Shown here: positions 22,410-32,009 of the stretch, in pieces
Numbering within the stretch: the first letter of the stretch is position 1
Layout: each line of letters starts with the position of its first letter
The notes under the pieces: generated by a model
Told to the model about the DNA's origin: nothing
Databases searched by the model: none
What the model saw: the letters and a program-made list of their open reading frames with translations, nothing else
Translations under genes and position numbers: made by a program
Origin: Candidatus Gastranaerophilales bacterium
Lineage (GTDB): Bacteria; Cyanobacteriota; Vampirovibrionia; Gastranaerophilales; Gastranaerophilaceae
Direction of reading: 5' to 3'
NCBI GenBank assembly: GCA_944325595.1
Contig: CALVAQ010000013.1
Coordinates: 1-52,752 of the forward strand
Length of the DNA: 52,752 nt

Positions 22410-22814
22410 TTATTGCTCATACATAGCCAAAATTATCCAAAATAGAATAACAACAGGGATTGTTACTGCGATAAGTATTTTGTTATATAACTTATATTCA
22501 ATTAAGCGAAAATTATAAAACATCTCATTAAATTCTTTTCTTAGCTCATTATCTTCATCAGTATCTTTTATGTGAAAAGCATCTGTTAGTATTAAACGCA
22601 TTATGTAATATGCGGGTGTTAAACATAAGAAACTATAAGTAAAAAAAACCGTAATAAAGCCTTCAATTAAAACATCTATCCCATTATGCCAGTATTTGCT
22701 ATAGAATTTAAAAAAATAAGGAATTAACATTAAAATGAACACAGTAAAATGTATATGAAACTGATTTTCAACAATGAACTTCCATATTAAATATTTTCTT
22801 TTAATCCATTCCAT
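22410..22814 (-). CDS. Small membrane protein, hypothetical
   Basis: 134 aa with about three hydrophobic segments (HFTVFILMLIPYFFKFY, GFITVFFTYSFLCLTPAYYIM, ILIAVTIPVVILFWIILAMY) separated by a charged central loop with a DTDEDNELRKEF stretch. No recognised family. It stands alone between the HPP-like gene and tRNA-Val. Confidence 0.6.
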   Translation of the reverse strand: MEWIKRKYLIWKFIVENQFHIHFTVFILMLIPYFFKFYSKYWHNGIDVLIEGFITVFFTYSFLCLTPAYYIMRLILTDAFHIKDTDEDNELRKEFNEMFYNFRLIEYKLYNKILIAVTIPVVILFWIILAMYEQ

Positions 22815-22970
22815 ACTACCTTACCTATTTTGTTGGTCTTAAAATAAAAAGAGAACTCCTAAATATGAAATTAAAACAACGTAAAATCAACACTTTCCAC
22901 CCTGTTAAATTGAATTCTAATTATATGAATTAATATATTAAATGGACACACAATGGACATACTAAAAAAC

Positions 22971-23007
22971 AAAAAAGCCCGAAACTTAGTTGTTTCAAGG
23001 CTTTTAT
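22971..23007 (-). terminator. Terminator of tRNA-Val
   Basis: In minus-strand sense a stem AAAAGCC ... GAAAC/GTTTC ... GGCTTTT with a small internal mismatch and a T-run, directly after the encoded CCA of tRNA-Val. Confidence 0.75.
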
Positions 23008-23009
23008 AA

Positions 23010-23085
23010 TGGTGGGCGTTGAGAGGCTCGAACTCCCGACATCTTCCTTGTAAGGGAAGCGCTCTACCAACTGAGCTAAACGCCC
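23010..23085 (-). tRNA. tRNA-Val (anticodon TAC)
   Basis: A 76-nt cloverleaf including an encoded CCA: acceptor GGGCGTT/AACGCCC, D arm TAGCTCAGTTGGTAGAGC, anticodon stem CTTCC/GGAAG with loop CTTACAA (TAC), T arm GGGAGTTCGAGCCTCTC. Intact. Its first 17 nt are part of a 91-bp tandem repeat that extends upstream of the gene. Confidence 0.97.
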
Positions 23086-23272
23086 GCACCTTATATTCGA
23101 TTTTCATGCGCTTCCCAAGGGAAGCTTTATTTTAATACGTGAGGTAAACCTCACTGGGCAACTGAGCTAAACGCCCGCACCTTATATTCGATTTTCATGC
23201 GCTTCCCAAGGGAAGCTTTATTTTAATACGTGAGGTAAACCTCACTGGGCAACTGAGCTAAACGCCCGCACC
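23069..23272 (-). repeat. 91-bp tandem repeat made of the tRNA-Val 5' end plus a two-hairpin element
   Basis: Two exact 91-bp copies (23069-23159, 23160-23250) and a 22-bp partial third (23251-23272). In tRNA sense each unit holds two hairpins, GTGAGGT-TT-ACCTCAC and GCTTCCC-TT-GGGAAGC, then a leader, then the first 17 nt of tRNA-Val up to CAGTT. The plan is the same as at tRNA-Phe and the CAU tRNA (duplicated tRNA end around a hairpin element), but the element sequence differs. Transcription from upstream would yield partial tRNA 5' halves before the real tRNA. Confidence 0.9.
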
Positions 23273-23349
23273 CTTATTCAACTTTCAAAAGCCACGCTGA
23301 AAGCGTATAACTATATTACTAAATAAATAATCACTGTCAATAATATTTT

Positions 23350-24765
23350 TTATTTTTTTGAAAAGAAAGAAAGCAGTTTATCCAAAAACCCCTCTTCGTC
23401 GGGGATTTCACCGGTTGTTAGCATATTCAGCTGTTTTTTTGCTTCTTCTTTTTCATCAGAATTCGGTGCAGCTTTCAGATATTTTTCATAATAGTCTATA
23501 GCATCATCAATTCTTCTGTTCTTTTGCGCATGTTTTGCCAGTTTCAGCAAGGTTTCGTAGTCTCTGGGGTTGGACTCGGCAAGTTGATATAGATAATCCA
23601 TTACCTTTTCTTCATAACCTTGCTCTTCATAGAAATTGATAAGTCTTTTTAATGTTGCGGTATCGTTTTTGTCCAGCTCTACCAGTTTTTCGCAAAATTC
23701 AGCGCATGCAAATTTGTCGTCTATAGCTGAATACAGATTTATCAATTCCTTTATTATCTCCATATCTTTCGGGTTTTCGCTGTATGCATTCAAATACTCA
23801 TCCAGAGCCAGTTCCATATTACCTTTTTTGATATAATATTTACCCCAATTGAAGTGCGAATTATACTCATCTCCCTTCTGCTCATACACAAGAGCTCTCA
23901 TCTGACTGGGCAGAGGGCTGTCTTGGTTTGATTTTTCATATATATCAATATAAGACAGAGTGTTCTCCATATCTCCGCTGTTATAATAATATTCAGCCAT
24001 TAATGCGGAATACTGCGGCTCTTTTTTCTGCTTATCTGTCAATTTTTCAAGCATTGAAAAAGCTTCATTGTTCTTTTCCTGCATAAGCATAGACTTGATT
24101 TTGTCAAAATCGCTTATTGCATATTGCTCGGCTTTTTCATAGTCGCCAGTAGCAAGATAAATCTTGCAAAGCATTTCTTTAACAGCATTGCTGTTCGGAT
24201 ATCTTTCAATTGCCTGCTGCAAAACATTCAAAGCTGCAGATTTATCCTCGGCATAATACAAATCTGCCAGCGACAGATACACGGCTTCATTGTGGTCATG
24301 ATCCAGTATTTTTAAATATTCATCAATTGCCTGCAGCGGCTTGCCGATAATCTTATATGTCTGCGCAAGCAAATATCTGGCATCAATAATCTCTTCGTCT
24401 TCATTGGTGTTATTTATTGCTTTTTTGTAGTCGTCAGTAGCCTGCGGCAATCTGCCTTCGATAGTTTTTAACTTTGCACGTGTCATATAATATTCGTATT
24501 TGTTTTCATGAAAATACAAATCCAAAAGCTGGGAATAAGACAGCGGATCTTCAGGTTTTATCTGCATATACATATTCCAGTAGTTTATTGCATCGTTGTT
24601 ATACTGGAGCATTTGTGCACATGTTGCCAGTTTTTGCAGTGCATCCGTATCGGTTTTGTCCAATTCATGAGCATATTTGTAACACTCATAAGCCTGCTCA
24701 AATTTGTCTTCATCCTCAAACTGCTGTGCTCTTACCAATGCTTGTGCTACCGTAGTATTTGCCAT
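23350..24765 (-). CDS. TPR repeat protein
   Basis: 471 aa, all helical, with roughly eleven tetratricopeptide repeats. Examples: EQAYECYKYAHELDKTDTDALQKL, LQAIDEYLKILDHDHNEAVYLSLAD, ELALDEYLNAYSENPKDMEIIKEL and the last, IDDAIDYYEKYLKAAPNSD. There is no signal peptide; it ends in a short basic/hydrophobic tail (FLDKLLSFFSKK). It is a protein-interaction scaffold; partner unknown. It is divergent from uvrB, with a ~120-bp shared upstream region. Confidence 0.88.
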   Translation of the reverse strand: MANTTVAQALVRAQQFEDEDKFEQAYECYKYAHELDKTDTDALQKLATCAQMLQYNNDAINYWNMYMQIKPEDPLSYSQLLDLYFHENKYEYYMTRAKLKTIEGRLPQATDDYKKAINNTNEDEEIIDARYLLAQTYKIIGKPLQAIDEYLKILDHDHNEAVYLSLADLYYAEDKSAALNVLQQAIERYPNSNAVKEMLCKIYLATGDYEKAEQYAISDFDKIKSMLMQEKNNEAFSMLEKLTDKQKKEPQYSALMAEYYYNSGDMENTLSYIDIYEKSNQDSPLPSQMRALVYEQKGDEYNSHFNWGKYYIKKGNMELALDEYLNAYSENPKDMEIIKELINLYSAIDDKFACAEFCEKLVELDKNDTATLKRLINFYEEQGYEEKVMDYLYQLAESNPRDYETLLKLAKHAQKNRRIDDAIDYYEKYLKAAPNSDEKEEAKKQLNMLTTGEIPDEEGFLDKLLSFFSKK

Positions 24766-24886
24766 AATTATCCCTCTGATAAGTCTATTATTGTTTGATT
24801 ATACAAAACAAAGTGTTCTTAAACAAGTCTTGAAGGATGGTAAAAAGGTTTATATTTTCCTGCGCAATTGATGGTAATATATTGTT

Positions 24887-26881
24887 ATGGAAAAAAAGTT
24901 TGAGATAGTTTCAAAATACAAACCGGCAGGAGACCAGCCAAAGGCAATAAAAGCACTGGTCGAAGGTCTGAATATGGGGTGTGATGCACAAACGCTGCTC
25001 GGTATTACGGGCTCTGGTAAAACCTTTACCATTGCAAACGTTATAGAACAAATCCAAAAACCAACGCTGGTAATCGCTCACAACAAAACTCTTGCTGCAC
25101 AGTTGTACAATGAGTTTAAAGAACTTTTTCCGAATAATGCAGTAGAATACTTTATAAGCTACTATGACTACTACCAGCCGGAAGCATATATTCCGAGAAC
25201 CGATACATTTATTGAAAAATCGGCAACAATCAATGAAGAAATTGACAGACTCCGCCACAATACAACAAGAAGTCTTTACACGAGAAAAGATGTTATAGTT
25301 GTTGCCTCGGTTAGCTGCATATATGGTTTGGGTTCTCCTGAAAGCTATTACAAAGGCTCTGTCACACTGACGGTCGGACAGCAGATGGACAGAGACGAAT
25401 TGCTCAGACATCTTGTAGCTGCGCAATATACAAGAAACGACCTTGAACTTGACAGGGCAAATTTCAGGGCAAGAGGCGATTTTGTCGAGGTTATGCCGTC
25501 ATACGAAAAAGTCATAACAAGAGTAAGTTTTTTTGGTGATGAAATAGAGAAAATCGCCCGTATCGATAACGTAACAGGAGAAATACTAGAAACTCCCCAA
25601 TCTACGGTTTTGTTCCCTGCTGTTCACTATCTTTCCGATGAGGATGACAAAGAAGAAACTATCCGCCTAATCAGAGAAGAACTAAAACAGCGTTTAAACG
25701 AACTTTATGCTCAGAACAAGCTCGTAGAAGCACAGAGACTTGAACAGCGTGTAAAATATGACATTGAAATGATAAAAGAAATGGGATACTGTTCCGGTAT
25801 CGAAAACTATTCAAGAATAATTGAAAGAAGAGCTCCGGGAACTCCTCCAAAAACCTTGATTGATTATTTCAAAGGCGATTTTTTGCTTGTAATAGACGAA
25901 TCACATGTTACAATACCACAGCTTAAAGGGATGTGCAGAGGAGATGCCGCCAGAAAAGACGTTCTTATTGATTACGGGTTTAGACTTCCTTGCGCAAATG
26001 ATAACAGACCGCTGACCGACAAAGAGTTCTGGGAAAGAGTTCATCAAAAAATATTTATTTCCGCTACACCCGCTCCTTTTGAAAGAAGCATCTCTGACCA
26101 GATGGTAGAACAAATTATACGACCGACCGGTCTTGTCGATCCGGAAATTATTGTAAAACCGACTGAAAATCAGGTTGACGACCTTATAGAGGAAATTCAA
26201 AAAATTACCGACAAAAATGAAAGGGTGCTCATTACAACTCTTACAAAACGAATGGCGGAAGATTTGACGGAGTATATGAACCAGCTCGGGATAAAAGTCA
26301 GATATCTCCACAGCGAAATACAGTCCTTGGAACGTGTTGAAATATTGAGAGATTTGCGGCTTGGGGCATTCGATGTGTTAGTGGGCGTAAATCTGCTAAG
26401 AGAAGGGCTTGATATACCGGAAGTATCTCTTGTTGCAATTATGGATGCAGACAAAGAGGGGTTCTTGCGCTCTGAAACAAGTCTTATTCAAACAATCGGA
26501 CGTGCCGCAAGAAATGCTTGCGGCAAGGTGATTATGTATGCGGATAAAATGACGGAAAGTATGGAAAATGCTATTTCTGAAACAATGAGACGCCGCAAAA
26601 TCCAAATGGAATACAATAGAGAACACAATATTATCCCGAAAACCATCAAAAAGCCTGTTGAAAATAATCTATTGCAGCTTGTATCGAGTTACAGAAATCT
26701 TGAAGACATTGTTGCCGAAGAAATGGTTGAAATGAATTTGAGTGTTTCCGATATTCCAAAACTTATTAAAAAGCTTGAAAAAGATATGCATTCAGCCGCA
26801 AAGGTTCTGGACTTTGAAAGAGCTGCAGAAATCAGAGACCAGCTCAAAAAACTAAGGGAAATGGCAAAACAAAAAGGTTAG
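24887..26881 (+). CDS. uvrB: Excinuclease ABC subunit B
   Basis: 664 aa, standard UvrB length. Walker A GITGSGKT (about residues 42-49), the beta-hairpin [21 protein letters not shown] that clamps DNA, helicase motifs DESHVTIPQ and TIGRAARN, and the C-terminal UvrC-binding UVR motif in [20 protein letters not shown]. It verifies damage in nucleotide excision repair and recruits UvrC. uvrA and uvrC are not in the window. The stop overlaps the end of the convergent gene by 4 bp. Confidence 0.98.
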   Translation: MEKKFEIVSKYKPAGDQPKAIKALVEGLNMGCDAQTLLGITGSGKTFTIANVIEQIQKPTLVIAHNKTLAAQLYNEFKELFPNNAVEYFISYYDYYQPEAYIPRTDTFIEKSATINEEIDRLRHNTTRSLYTRKDVIVVASVSCIYGLGSPESYYKGSVTLTVGQQMDRDELLRHLVAAQYTRNDLELDRANFRARGDFVEVMPSYEKVITRVSFFGDEIEKIARIDNVTGEILETPQSTVLFPAVHYLSDEDDKEETIRLIREELKQRLNELYAQNKLVEAQRLEQRVKYDIEMIKEMGYCSGIENYSRIIERRAPGTPPKTLIDYFKGDFLLVIDESHVTIPQLKGMCRGDAARKDVLIDYGFRLPCANDNRPLTDKEFWERVHQKIFISATPAPFERSISDQMVEQIIRPTGLVDPEIIVKPTENQVDDLIEEIQKITDKNERVLITTLTKRMAEDLTEYMNQLGIKVRYLHSEIQSLERVEILRDLRLGAFDVLVGVNLLREGLDIPEVSLVAIMDADKEGFLRSETSLIQTIGRAARNACGKVIMYADKMTESMENAISETMRRRKIQMEYNREHNIIPKTIKKPVENNLLQLVSSYRNLEDIVAEEMVEMNLSVSDIPKLIKKLEKDMHSAAKVLDFERAAEIRDQLKKLREMAKQKG

Positions 26882-27576
26882 TAATAGTTGTTTTTGCTCT
26901 CTATATCAAAATACAACTGTCCCCAGTAATCAGCAATAAAGGCAAGATTCATAGTAATAAAAAACACTGCAACGTATTGAAACAGCGGACCGAATTTAAA
27001 AAAAGTATAAACCAGATATAAAGTCGGCGCCGATGTAAATATTGAAATAAGAGCTATCAAAAGAGCACATATTATTGTATACACCAAAACATCAGCTAAT
27101 CCTGTTGAAATTTTGACAACATTAAAACCGTCTTTCAATTTATATTTTTCGGCATAATAAATCAACGACGTAACTAATATACAAAAAATAAAAAAGCGAA
27201 TCATCCAAAGAGCAATTTGCTGCGGAAGTCCTTCAAAATTAAAAAGACCAATAACAAGATTTACAACAAATAATCCAACGACAACTAACGGTATAGCAAT
27301 AATAGAAGACTGCGTAGCTGCATTAAAAAACAATACAGGATTAAATTTCGGCAGGGTTTCTATTCTCTGATTTATGCGGTTGCTGATTATTATTGTACAA
27401 AAACCGAGGTAAACGTATACAATCAACAACCATAATAAAAAAGTAAATACATTAAATCCCGTTCCCGTTGATGTCAAACTGAATAGCGCATATATACCAA
27501 AACTCAATAAACCAAGCTTTAGCAATGAAAAGTTGTCCGTATATACTGATCTTATTGCATCTATTATTGAAGCCAT
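26878..27576 (-). CDS. Six-helix membrane protein, hypothetical
   Basis: 232 aa with about six transmembrane helices ([117 protein letters not shown]). The N-terminus [13 protein letters not shown] and the overall plan resemble DUF4013-type membrane proteins, but I cannot assign this firmly. Its 3' end overlaps uvrB by 4 bp (convergent). Confidence 0.6.
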   Translation of the reverse strand: MASIIDAIRSVYTDNFSLLKLGLLSFGIYALFSLTSTGTGFNVFTFLLWLLIVYVYLGFCTIIISNRINQRIETLPKFNPVLFFNAATQSSIIAIPLVVVGLFVVNLVIGLFNFEGLPQQIALWMIRFFIFCILVTSLIYYAEKYKLKDGFNVVKISTGLADVLVYTIICALLIALISIFTSAPTLYLVYTFFKFGPLFQYVAVFFITMNLAFIADYWGQLYFDIESKNNYY

Positions 27577-27778
27577 TCAATTTCCCTTTGAATGCTATTA
27601 TAATATTTATACATAGAATACACAACTACTGCAAAAACCTGATTTTCTTTTATAGTATACAATATGGCTTTAATGTATTTTGTATCTTCATTGACCACAT
27701 GGTCTACAAAAATTAATCACAAGGTTTATAGAAATTAACTCATAAATCACCATAATATTATTATGAGGAGAGAAGCGT

Positions 27779-28117
27779 ATGCTAAATAGACTTTCGGGTC
27801 AGGAACTGATTAACAAAAGTTTGGTGCAAAACGGTGAAGTGGAAAAAACCGCTTTGCAAAAGAATAATCCTTATTCAAATGCAGACAGAAACCTTTTGAT
27901 TGATGAAACTGATATATCAAAAGAGGCTTTTACACTATATCAAAAAGATTTGGATATAAAAAAGTTTACCTCTTTGGCCATGTCAGATCCTGAGAACAGA
28001 GATTGCAACATGCTTGTGCTGGATAAAGTATTTAATGCGCAGGATGAATCTTTTGATAATAGCATCATTGAAGGTATTTTTAATAACAGAACATTTTTGG
28101 AAGATTTATTCGGTTAA
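27779..28117 (+). CDS. Hypothetical protein, first gene of a three-gene operon
   Basis: 112-aa acidic soluble protein (LYQKDLDIKKFTSLAMSDPEN, FNNRTFLEDLFG at the end). A strong site, GAGGAGA, precedes the ATG. The next gene starts 9 bp after its stop. No domain is recognised; the conserved position before a TPR protein suggests a small partner of it (inference). Confidence 0.65.
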   Translation: MLNRLSGQELINKSLVQNGEVEKTALQKNNPYSNADRNLLIDETDISKEAFTLYQKDLDIKKFTSLAMSDPENRDCNMLVLDKVFNAQDESFDNSIIEGIFNNRTFLEDLFG

Positions 28118-28126
28118 TAGGTAGTA

Positions 28127-29374
28127 ATGGAAGAAACTCCAATAGAAAATACAGCTGGATTGTCAGATGTAAAATTTGGTGAGGATAAAAATCACTCTGA
28201 TAAATTAGCAAGGTTGTATGAGCTTTATGAATCAGGGCGATACAATGATGTACTTTCCGCAATGGAAACGGACTCGCTTGCAAAATCAACATCATACGGA
28301 CAATTGCTGCTGGGCAATACCTATAATCAGCTTGGTAAAAAAGAAGATGCACTCTCTCACTGGAAAAAAGCAATTGAAATATCCCCTCTTGAACATTCTG
28401 CATATATAAACATCGGGAATTATTACTATGCATCCGGCAATGTAAAAGAAGCGATACAAAACTGGCAGGTAGCAACAACCATCATGCCTGAAAATCCGAC
28501 AGTAAATTTAAATCTCGCTCTTGCATATGACAAAAAAGGGAATCGCATTAAATCAACAAAATATTTTGAAAAATACCTGAAATACGAAACCAAAGTAACC
28601 TCGCATGAGTATGTAATGGTAAAACAGCGCTTTGCAAACCTGACCGCAAAAGTTGATTTTTATGCAAAAAAGGTTGAAGAATATAAATTACAGCACGACT
28701 TAAAAACAATTGCGGCATTGTATTTAAAAATGATTTCAACATATGCAAATTTGCCGTCTATCTATGCAAACATTGCAGAAATATTTGAGTTTGACAGAAA
28801 CTATGAAAAAGCATATGAATTTTATCAGGTCGTATATCTGAATTTTTCATATTCAGTAAAAGTATTGCTGGCGCTGGCAAATCTTGCCTATTTGCTTGAT
28901 AAAAAATCATATTCATATGCATACTACAAAAGAGCAATAGACTACCTGCCCGAAGGAACCTCATATTATATAAAAGTAAAACAGCAGTTGAGTACATTAT
29001 CACCGGTTTTGAATGATCCTGAACTCATTGAAACGCATCTTCAAAAAGCAAGAGCGGCAGAAGAAGAGAATGAATATGAAATTGCTATAGATGAATATGA
29101 AAATTATATGATTCTGTCTGAGACAGATAACGAAGAAATTCAGCAGCGTATTGATAAATACAAATTATTTTCAAACCCCGAACCATTTGTTGTAAATGTT
29201 TTATACAGCCAGATACCGGATTTGATGAACAGAAAAAAGCTAAGCGCCTGTGTTGATGTTTGTGATAGAATAATGAAGCTTGCTAACGACCATTCAAAAG
29301 AAGTTGTTTATGCAATGAAATGCAAAGCTGAATGCAAAAGAATCATCATCGCCAGGGAACAGTTCGGTGTTTAA
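28127..29374 (+). CDS. TPR repeat protein
   Basis: 415 aa, helical, about eight TPR-like units. The clear ones are DALSHWKKAIEISPLEHSAYINIGN, EAIQNWQVATTIMPENPTVNLNL and KAYEFYQVVYLNFSYSVKVLLALA. The N-terminal ~25 residues are unstructured and acidic. No signal peptide. It lies between the 112-aa gene (9 bp away) and the YkgJ-type gene, whose GTG start overlaps its last codons by 8 bp, so the three are co-translated. Confidence 0.85.
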   Translation: MEETPIENTAGLSDVKFGEDKNHSDKLARLYELYESGRYNDVLSAMETDSLAKSTSYGQLLLGNTYNQLGKKEDALSHWKKAIEISPLEHSAYINIGNYYYASGNVKEAIQNWQVATTIMPENPTVNLNLALAYDKKGNRIKSTKYFEKYLKYETKVTSHEYVMVKQRFANLTAKVDFYAKKVEEYKLQHDLKTIAALYLKMISTYANLPSIYANIAEIFEFDRNYEKAYEFYQVVYLNFSYSVKVLLALANLAYLLDKKSYSYAYYKRAIDYLPEGTSYYIKVKQQLSTLSPVLNDPELIETHLQKARAAEEENEYEIAIDEYENYMILSETDNEEIQQRIDKYKLFSNPEPFVVNVLYSQIPDLMNRKKLSACVDVCDRIMKLANDHSKEVVYAMKCKAECKRIIIAREQFGV

Positions 29375-29771
29375 GAAGCTGAAAAAATTCTTTTATAAAA
29401 ATATACTAAAACGTACTTATTACCGTTCGGGGCATTGTATCGGCTGCGGTGAGTGCTGCCGCCAGATTTATGTAAGACATGTCAGAAATGTAGTTCAGAC
29501 AGAAGAAGAGTTTCAAAAGCTCAGACTGCTGCACCCTTTTTATACATATTTAAAAGTTATTGGCAAAGACGACATAGGCTTGATATTTGAATGCCAGAAG
29601 CTTGACAAAGAAACTAACAGATGCACTATTCACAAAAAACGCCCCGGCATATGCAGAAGATATCCAGTTGAGGCAATTTTTATGATGGGCGGAGAACTGG
29701 GTAAAAACTGCGGATACAAGTTTACTCCTATTGAATCATTTGATGAAGTTTTAGACAATTTGAGCAAGTGA
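29367..29771 (+). CDS. YkgJ-type Cys-cluster (zinc/iron-chelating) protein
   Basis: 134 aa, starting at GTG 29367, which overlaps the preceding stop and follows AGGGA. Eight or more Cys sit in the YkgJ/Fe-S-type pattern: CIGCGECCRQIY near residue 24, CQKLDKETNRCTIHKKRPGIC, CRRYP, and a late GKNCGY. The family binds Zn or an Fe-S cluster; its role is uncertain, with some members linked to maturation of cofactors. It overlaps convergent folP by 21 bp. Confidence 0.88.
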   Translation: MFKKLKKFFYKNILKRTYYRSGHCIGCGECCRQIYVRHVRNVVQTEEEFQKLRLLHPFYTYLKVIGKDDIGLIFECQKLDKETNRCTIHKKRPGICRRYPVEAIFMMGGELGKNCGYKFTPIESFDEVLDNLSK

Positions 29772-30944
29772 TTGATTTAATTTTTGCAAAATATTGTGCT
29801 GTTTTACATTATGTACTCTAATAATATCAACTTTTTTATCAGCCAGCATCTGTGACAAAATCAATGTTGCCGTATCAAGAACGGAGTTGTCCTTGCTTTC
29901 GATTGTTTCTGATATAAAATTCTTTCTTGAATGTCCAACAAGCACCGGACAGCCAAGGGACTTAAATTCTTCTATTCTTTTAATTATTTCAAAATTTTGT
30001 TCTGTACTTTTTCCAAATCCGATTCCGGGATCAACAATTATTTTGTTCTGCTCGATTCCATTGGTGACTAAAAAATCTATTTTTTTATACAAATAATCAA
30101 AAATTTCATCCACAACATCTGTATAGCAAGTATCATTTTGCATTACATCGGGAGAGCCTTTTGAATGATTTAGCACAACGGGCGCCTTAGTGTCTTTCAG
30201 AATATTTATCATTTCTTCATCCCAATCAAGTGCGGAAACATCATTTATTATGTCTGCTCCGGCATTAATAGCAGCTCTCGCCGTTGATGCATTTCTTGTA
30301 TCAATTGAAATAACGGTGTTTGAGTCAAATTCTCTGATTTCTTTTATAATCGGAACAACTCTGCTTTGTTCCTCCTGTGCGGATACTTTTTTTGAGAAAG
30401 GTCTTGTGGATTCACCGCCGATGTCAATAAAATCAGCACCGTCTTGCACCAATGATTTGTAGTGTTCAATTGCCTTATCCGTACCAAAATATTCACCTCC
30501 GTCCGAAAAAGAATCCGGAGTGATGTTTAAAATTCCCATAATATAGGTCTTTTTGCCCCACTCAATAGATATATCTCTAACATATAGAGAATCAGGAAGA
30601 AGAGAAACCAGTTTTTTGATTTGCTCGGACAGTATATTAAGTTTAAAAGGCTGATATTTTAATTTTTCTGCAATTTTTACTAGCTGAGAAACAGAACCGC
30701 TCAATATGCAATCGGAAATATCAACTTTCCCTGTTATGACTTCTCTGTGAACAGCACAATCCGTCCCTGTTGTCAGTGCGGTTTGTTTTATTATATTTGC
30801 CTGCGCACAATTTATGTCACAAATCTTTATTGTACGAAAATTATGTTTTAAAGCACCCTGTCTGAGGTATGTTTTGTCGAACCCGATTTTTTTGAGTTCT
30901 TTTTCATTGCAATCAATTAATTTTAACTTAAAACTATTTTCCAT
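29751..30944 (-). CDS. folP: Dihydropteroate synthase with N-terminal extension
   Basis: 397 aa. The DHPS barrel is residues ~130-397: MGILNITPDSFSDGG, DIGGESTRPFS, ISIDTRNASTA and the C-terminal IIRVHNVKQH are present, so the pterin and pABA sites look complete. Residues 1-130 are an extra domain (FRTIKICDINCAQANIIKQTA, LSGSVSQLVKIAEKL) that some anaerobe FolP proteins carry; its role is unclear. It makes dihydropteroate from pABA and hydroxymethyl-dihydropterin pyrophosphate, the sulfonamide target. No other folate gene is adjacent. Confidence 0.95.
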   Translation of the reverse strand: MENSFKLKLIDCNEKELKKIGFDKTYLRQGALKHNFRTIKICDINCAQANIIKQTALTTGTDCAVHREVITGKVDISDCILSGSVSQLVKIAEKLKYQPFKLNILSEQIKKLVSLLPDSLYVRDISIEWGKKTYIMGILNITPDSFSDGGEYFGTDKAIEHYKSLVQDGADFIDIGGESTRPFSKKVSAQEEQSRVVPIIKEIREFDSNTVISIDTRNASTARAAINAGADIINDVSALDWDEEMINILKDTKAPVVLNHSKGSPDVMQNDTCYTDVVDEIFDYLYKKIDFLVTNGIEQNKIIVDPGIGFGKSTEQNFEIIKRIEEFKSLGCPVLVGHSRKNFISETIESKDNSVLDTATLILSQMLADKKVDIIRVHNVKQHNILQKLNQSLAQIV

Positions 30945-30961
30945 ACTATATAAATTAGCAT

Positions 30962-30993
30962 AAAAAAGACCTCTTTTTTGAGAGGTCTTTTTT
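30962..30993 (-). terminator. Terminator after the 229-aa gene
   Basis: Stem AAAAAAGACCTCT/AGAGGTCTTTTTT with a short T-rich loop. It lies 22 bp beyond the stop of the minus-strand gene at 31015 and just upstream of folP, insulating folP from it. Confidence 0.88.
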
Positions 30994-31014
30994 ATTTATA
31001 TTTTTTGTTGTTTA

Positions 31015-31704
31015 TTAAATAGCATCTAAAACTGCAGCAGCAAGGTTTGTAATAGCTTCTTGTTCTCTTTTATTTTTGCCGAGTTCAAGAATATCAGACT
31101 TGCCGTTACCATTCTTGTCTACTGCTAATCCGGCTGCCGTACTAGCAAAACCTGCTACGCTTGCTGCTGTATTAACAGCTTCTTCAGAAAGTTTTTCTCC
31201 TATTTTTTGAGCATAAACAGGTGTACCTTTTTTATTTTTTATACCTTTTTTAGCAAAATTGCTAACATGTTCTGCAACTGTGTTTAAACCGCCAAAGATA
31301 TATTTTTTGACACCTTTTGTTTCCGCTGCTGCTTTTTCAGAAGCTTTACCGACAACCTTTGCAAATTTTTCTCCAAATTTCTGGAAGAAACTTGTTGCAA
31401 ATTTTTTGTTTTTAGCAAGACCAAACAATTTGTTTGCTGAGCCTCTGGCAATCAAAGTACCGGAAGCCAGTGTAAACAAAGAAAGAACAAAAGTCTTTAG
31501 CGGTCCTTGGATTTTGCTGTCAGGATTAACTTCAATGTTTTCTACAATATCTTTCAATCTGTTGAGATTGTCTTCGTCAACACGTCTAAAACCATCTGTA
31601 TCCTCAATCAATGAGCTGAGATCATTCATTGTATCGGCTGAAATTGCGCTTTTAAATGATGGTTTAATCGGTGAACAATTTACTGATGATGTTGCTTGTA
31701 TCAT
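31015..31704 (-). CDS. Lineage-specific protein with SFKS motif and EF-hand-like loop
   Basis: 229 aa. The N-terminus has CSPIKPSFKSAISADT, the [S/N]F[K/G] block seen in other unknown proteins here. A hydrophobic segment (FVLSLFTLASGTLIARG) is followed by a basic region rich in K/G/A, and the C-terminus has VDKNGNGKSDILEL, a DxNxNxxxD calcium-loop motif of dockerin/EF-hand type. No signal peptide. A TTGTAACAT motif is 93 bp upstream of the ATG. Function unknown. Confidence 0.65.
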   Translation of the reverse strand: MIQATSSVNCSPIKPSFKSAISADTMNDLSSLIEDTDGFRRVDEDNLNRLKDIVENIEVNPDSKIQGPLKTFVLSLFTLASGTLIARGSANKLFGLAKNKKFATSFFQKFGEKFAKVVGKASEKAAAETKGVKKYIFGGLNTVAEHVSNFAKKGIKNKKGTPVYAQKIGEKLSEEAVNTAASVAGFASTAAGLAVDKNGNGKSDILELGKNKREQEAITNLAAAVLDAI

Positions 31705-31796
31705 TTACGTCACACTCCGAGACATTTCCTACTTACATATATGTTAACAAAAGAAAAAATATATTATTGCTAAAAATCTTCCCCTTTATTAAAAAA

Positions 31797-31805
31797 TTGT
31801 AACAT
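31797..31805. promoter_or_regulatory. TTGTAACA[T] motif upstream of the 229-aa gene
   Basis: Matches the TTGT-W-ACAA inverted repeat with one change, 93 bp before the ATG of the minus-strand gene. See 20272, 47595 and 49585 for the other copies. Tentative. Confidence 0.25.
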
Positions 31806-31842
31806 ATGATGCAATATCGTAATAATTATACTACAAATCCGA

Positions 31843-31868
31843 GCAAAAAAAAAGCTGCATTGCAGCTT
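31843..31868 (-). terminator. Terminator of rel
   Basis: In minus-strand sense AAGCTGC-AAT-GCAGCTT followed by a run of nine T. It lies about 140 bp after the rel stop, rather far, but it is the only hairpin-plus-T-run there. Confidence 0.65.
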
Positions 31869-32009
31869 ATACTTCATAATCTTGGGAGGAGATTTGGGGA
31901 TTTGTTACATGTATATTAATTCATTCCCTCAAAAATGTTTATATTTTTATTTATAAAATTAATAAAAATTTACAATCCCTTTAAAAGCATGTATGTTTCG
32001 TGATATAGC

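Larger units (their letters stand above)
31705..32009. other. Intergenic region between the 229-aa gene and rel
   Basis: 305 bp without a gene. It holds the upstream region of the minus-strand 229-aa gene, a TTGTAACAT motif (31797-31805), a further TTGTTACAT near 31902, and the hairpin terminator of rel (31843-31868). Nothing else stands out. Confidence 0.6.

Noticed and set aside
22871..23107. 78-aa open frame across tRNA-Val
   Set aside because: Translation of the tRNA (SSVGRALPLQGRCREFEP is a typical tRNA artefact).
23069..23272. CRISPR array at the tRNA-Val repeat
   Set aside because: The units are contiguous 91-bp tandem copies without unique spacers and they contain a tRNA 5' end; no cas genes are near.
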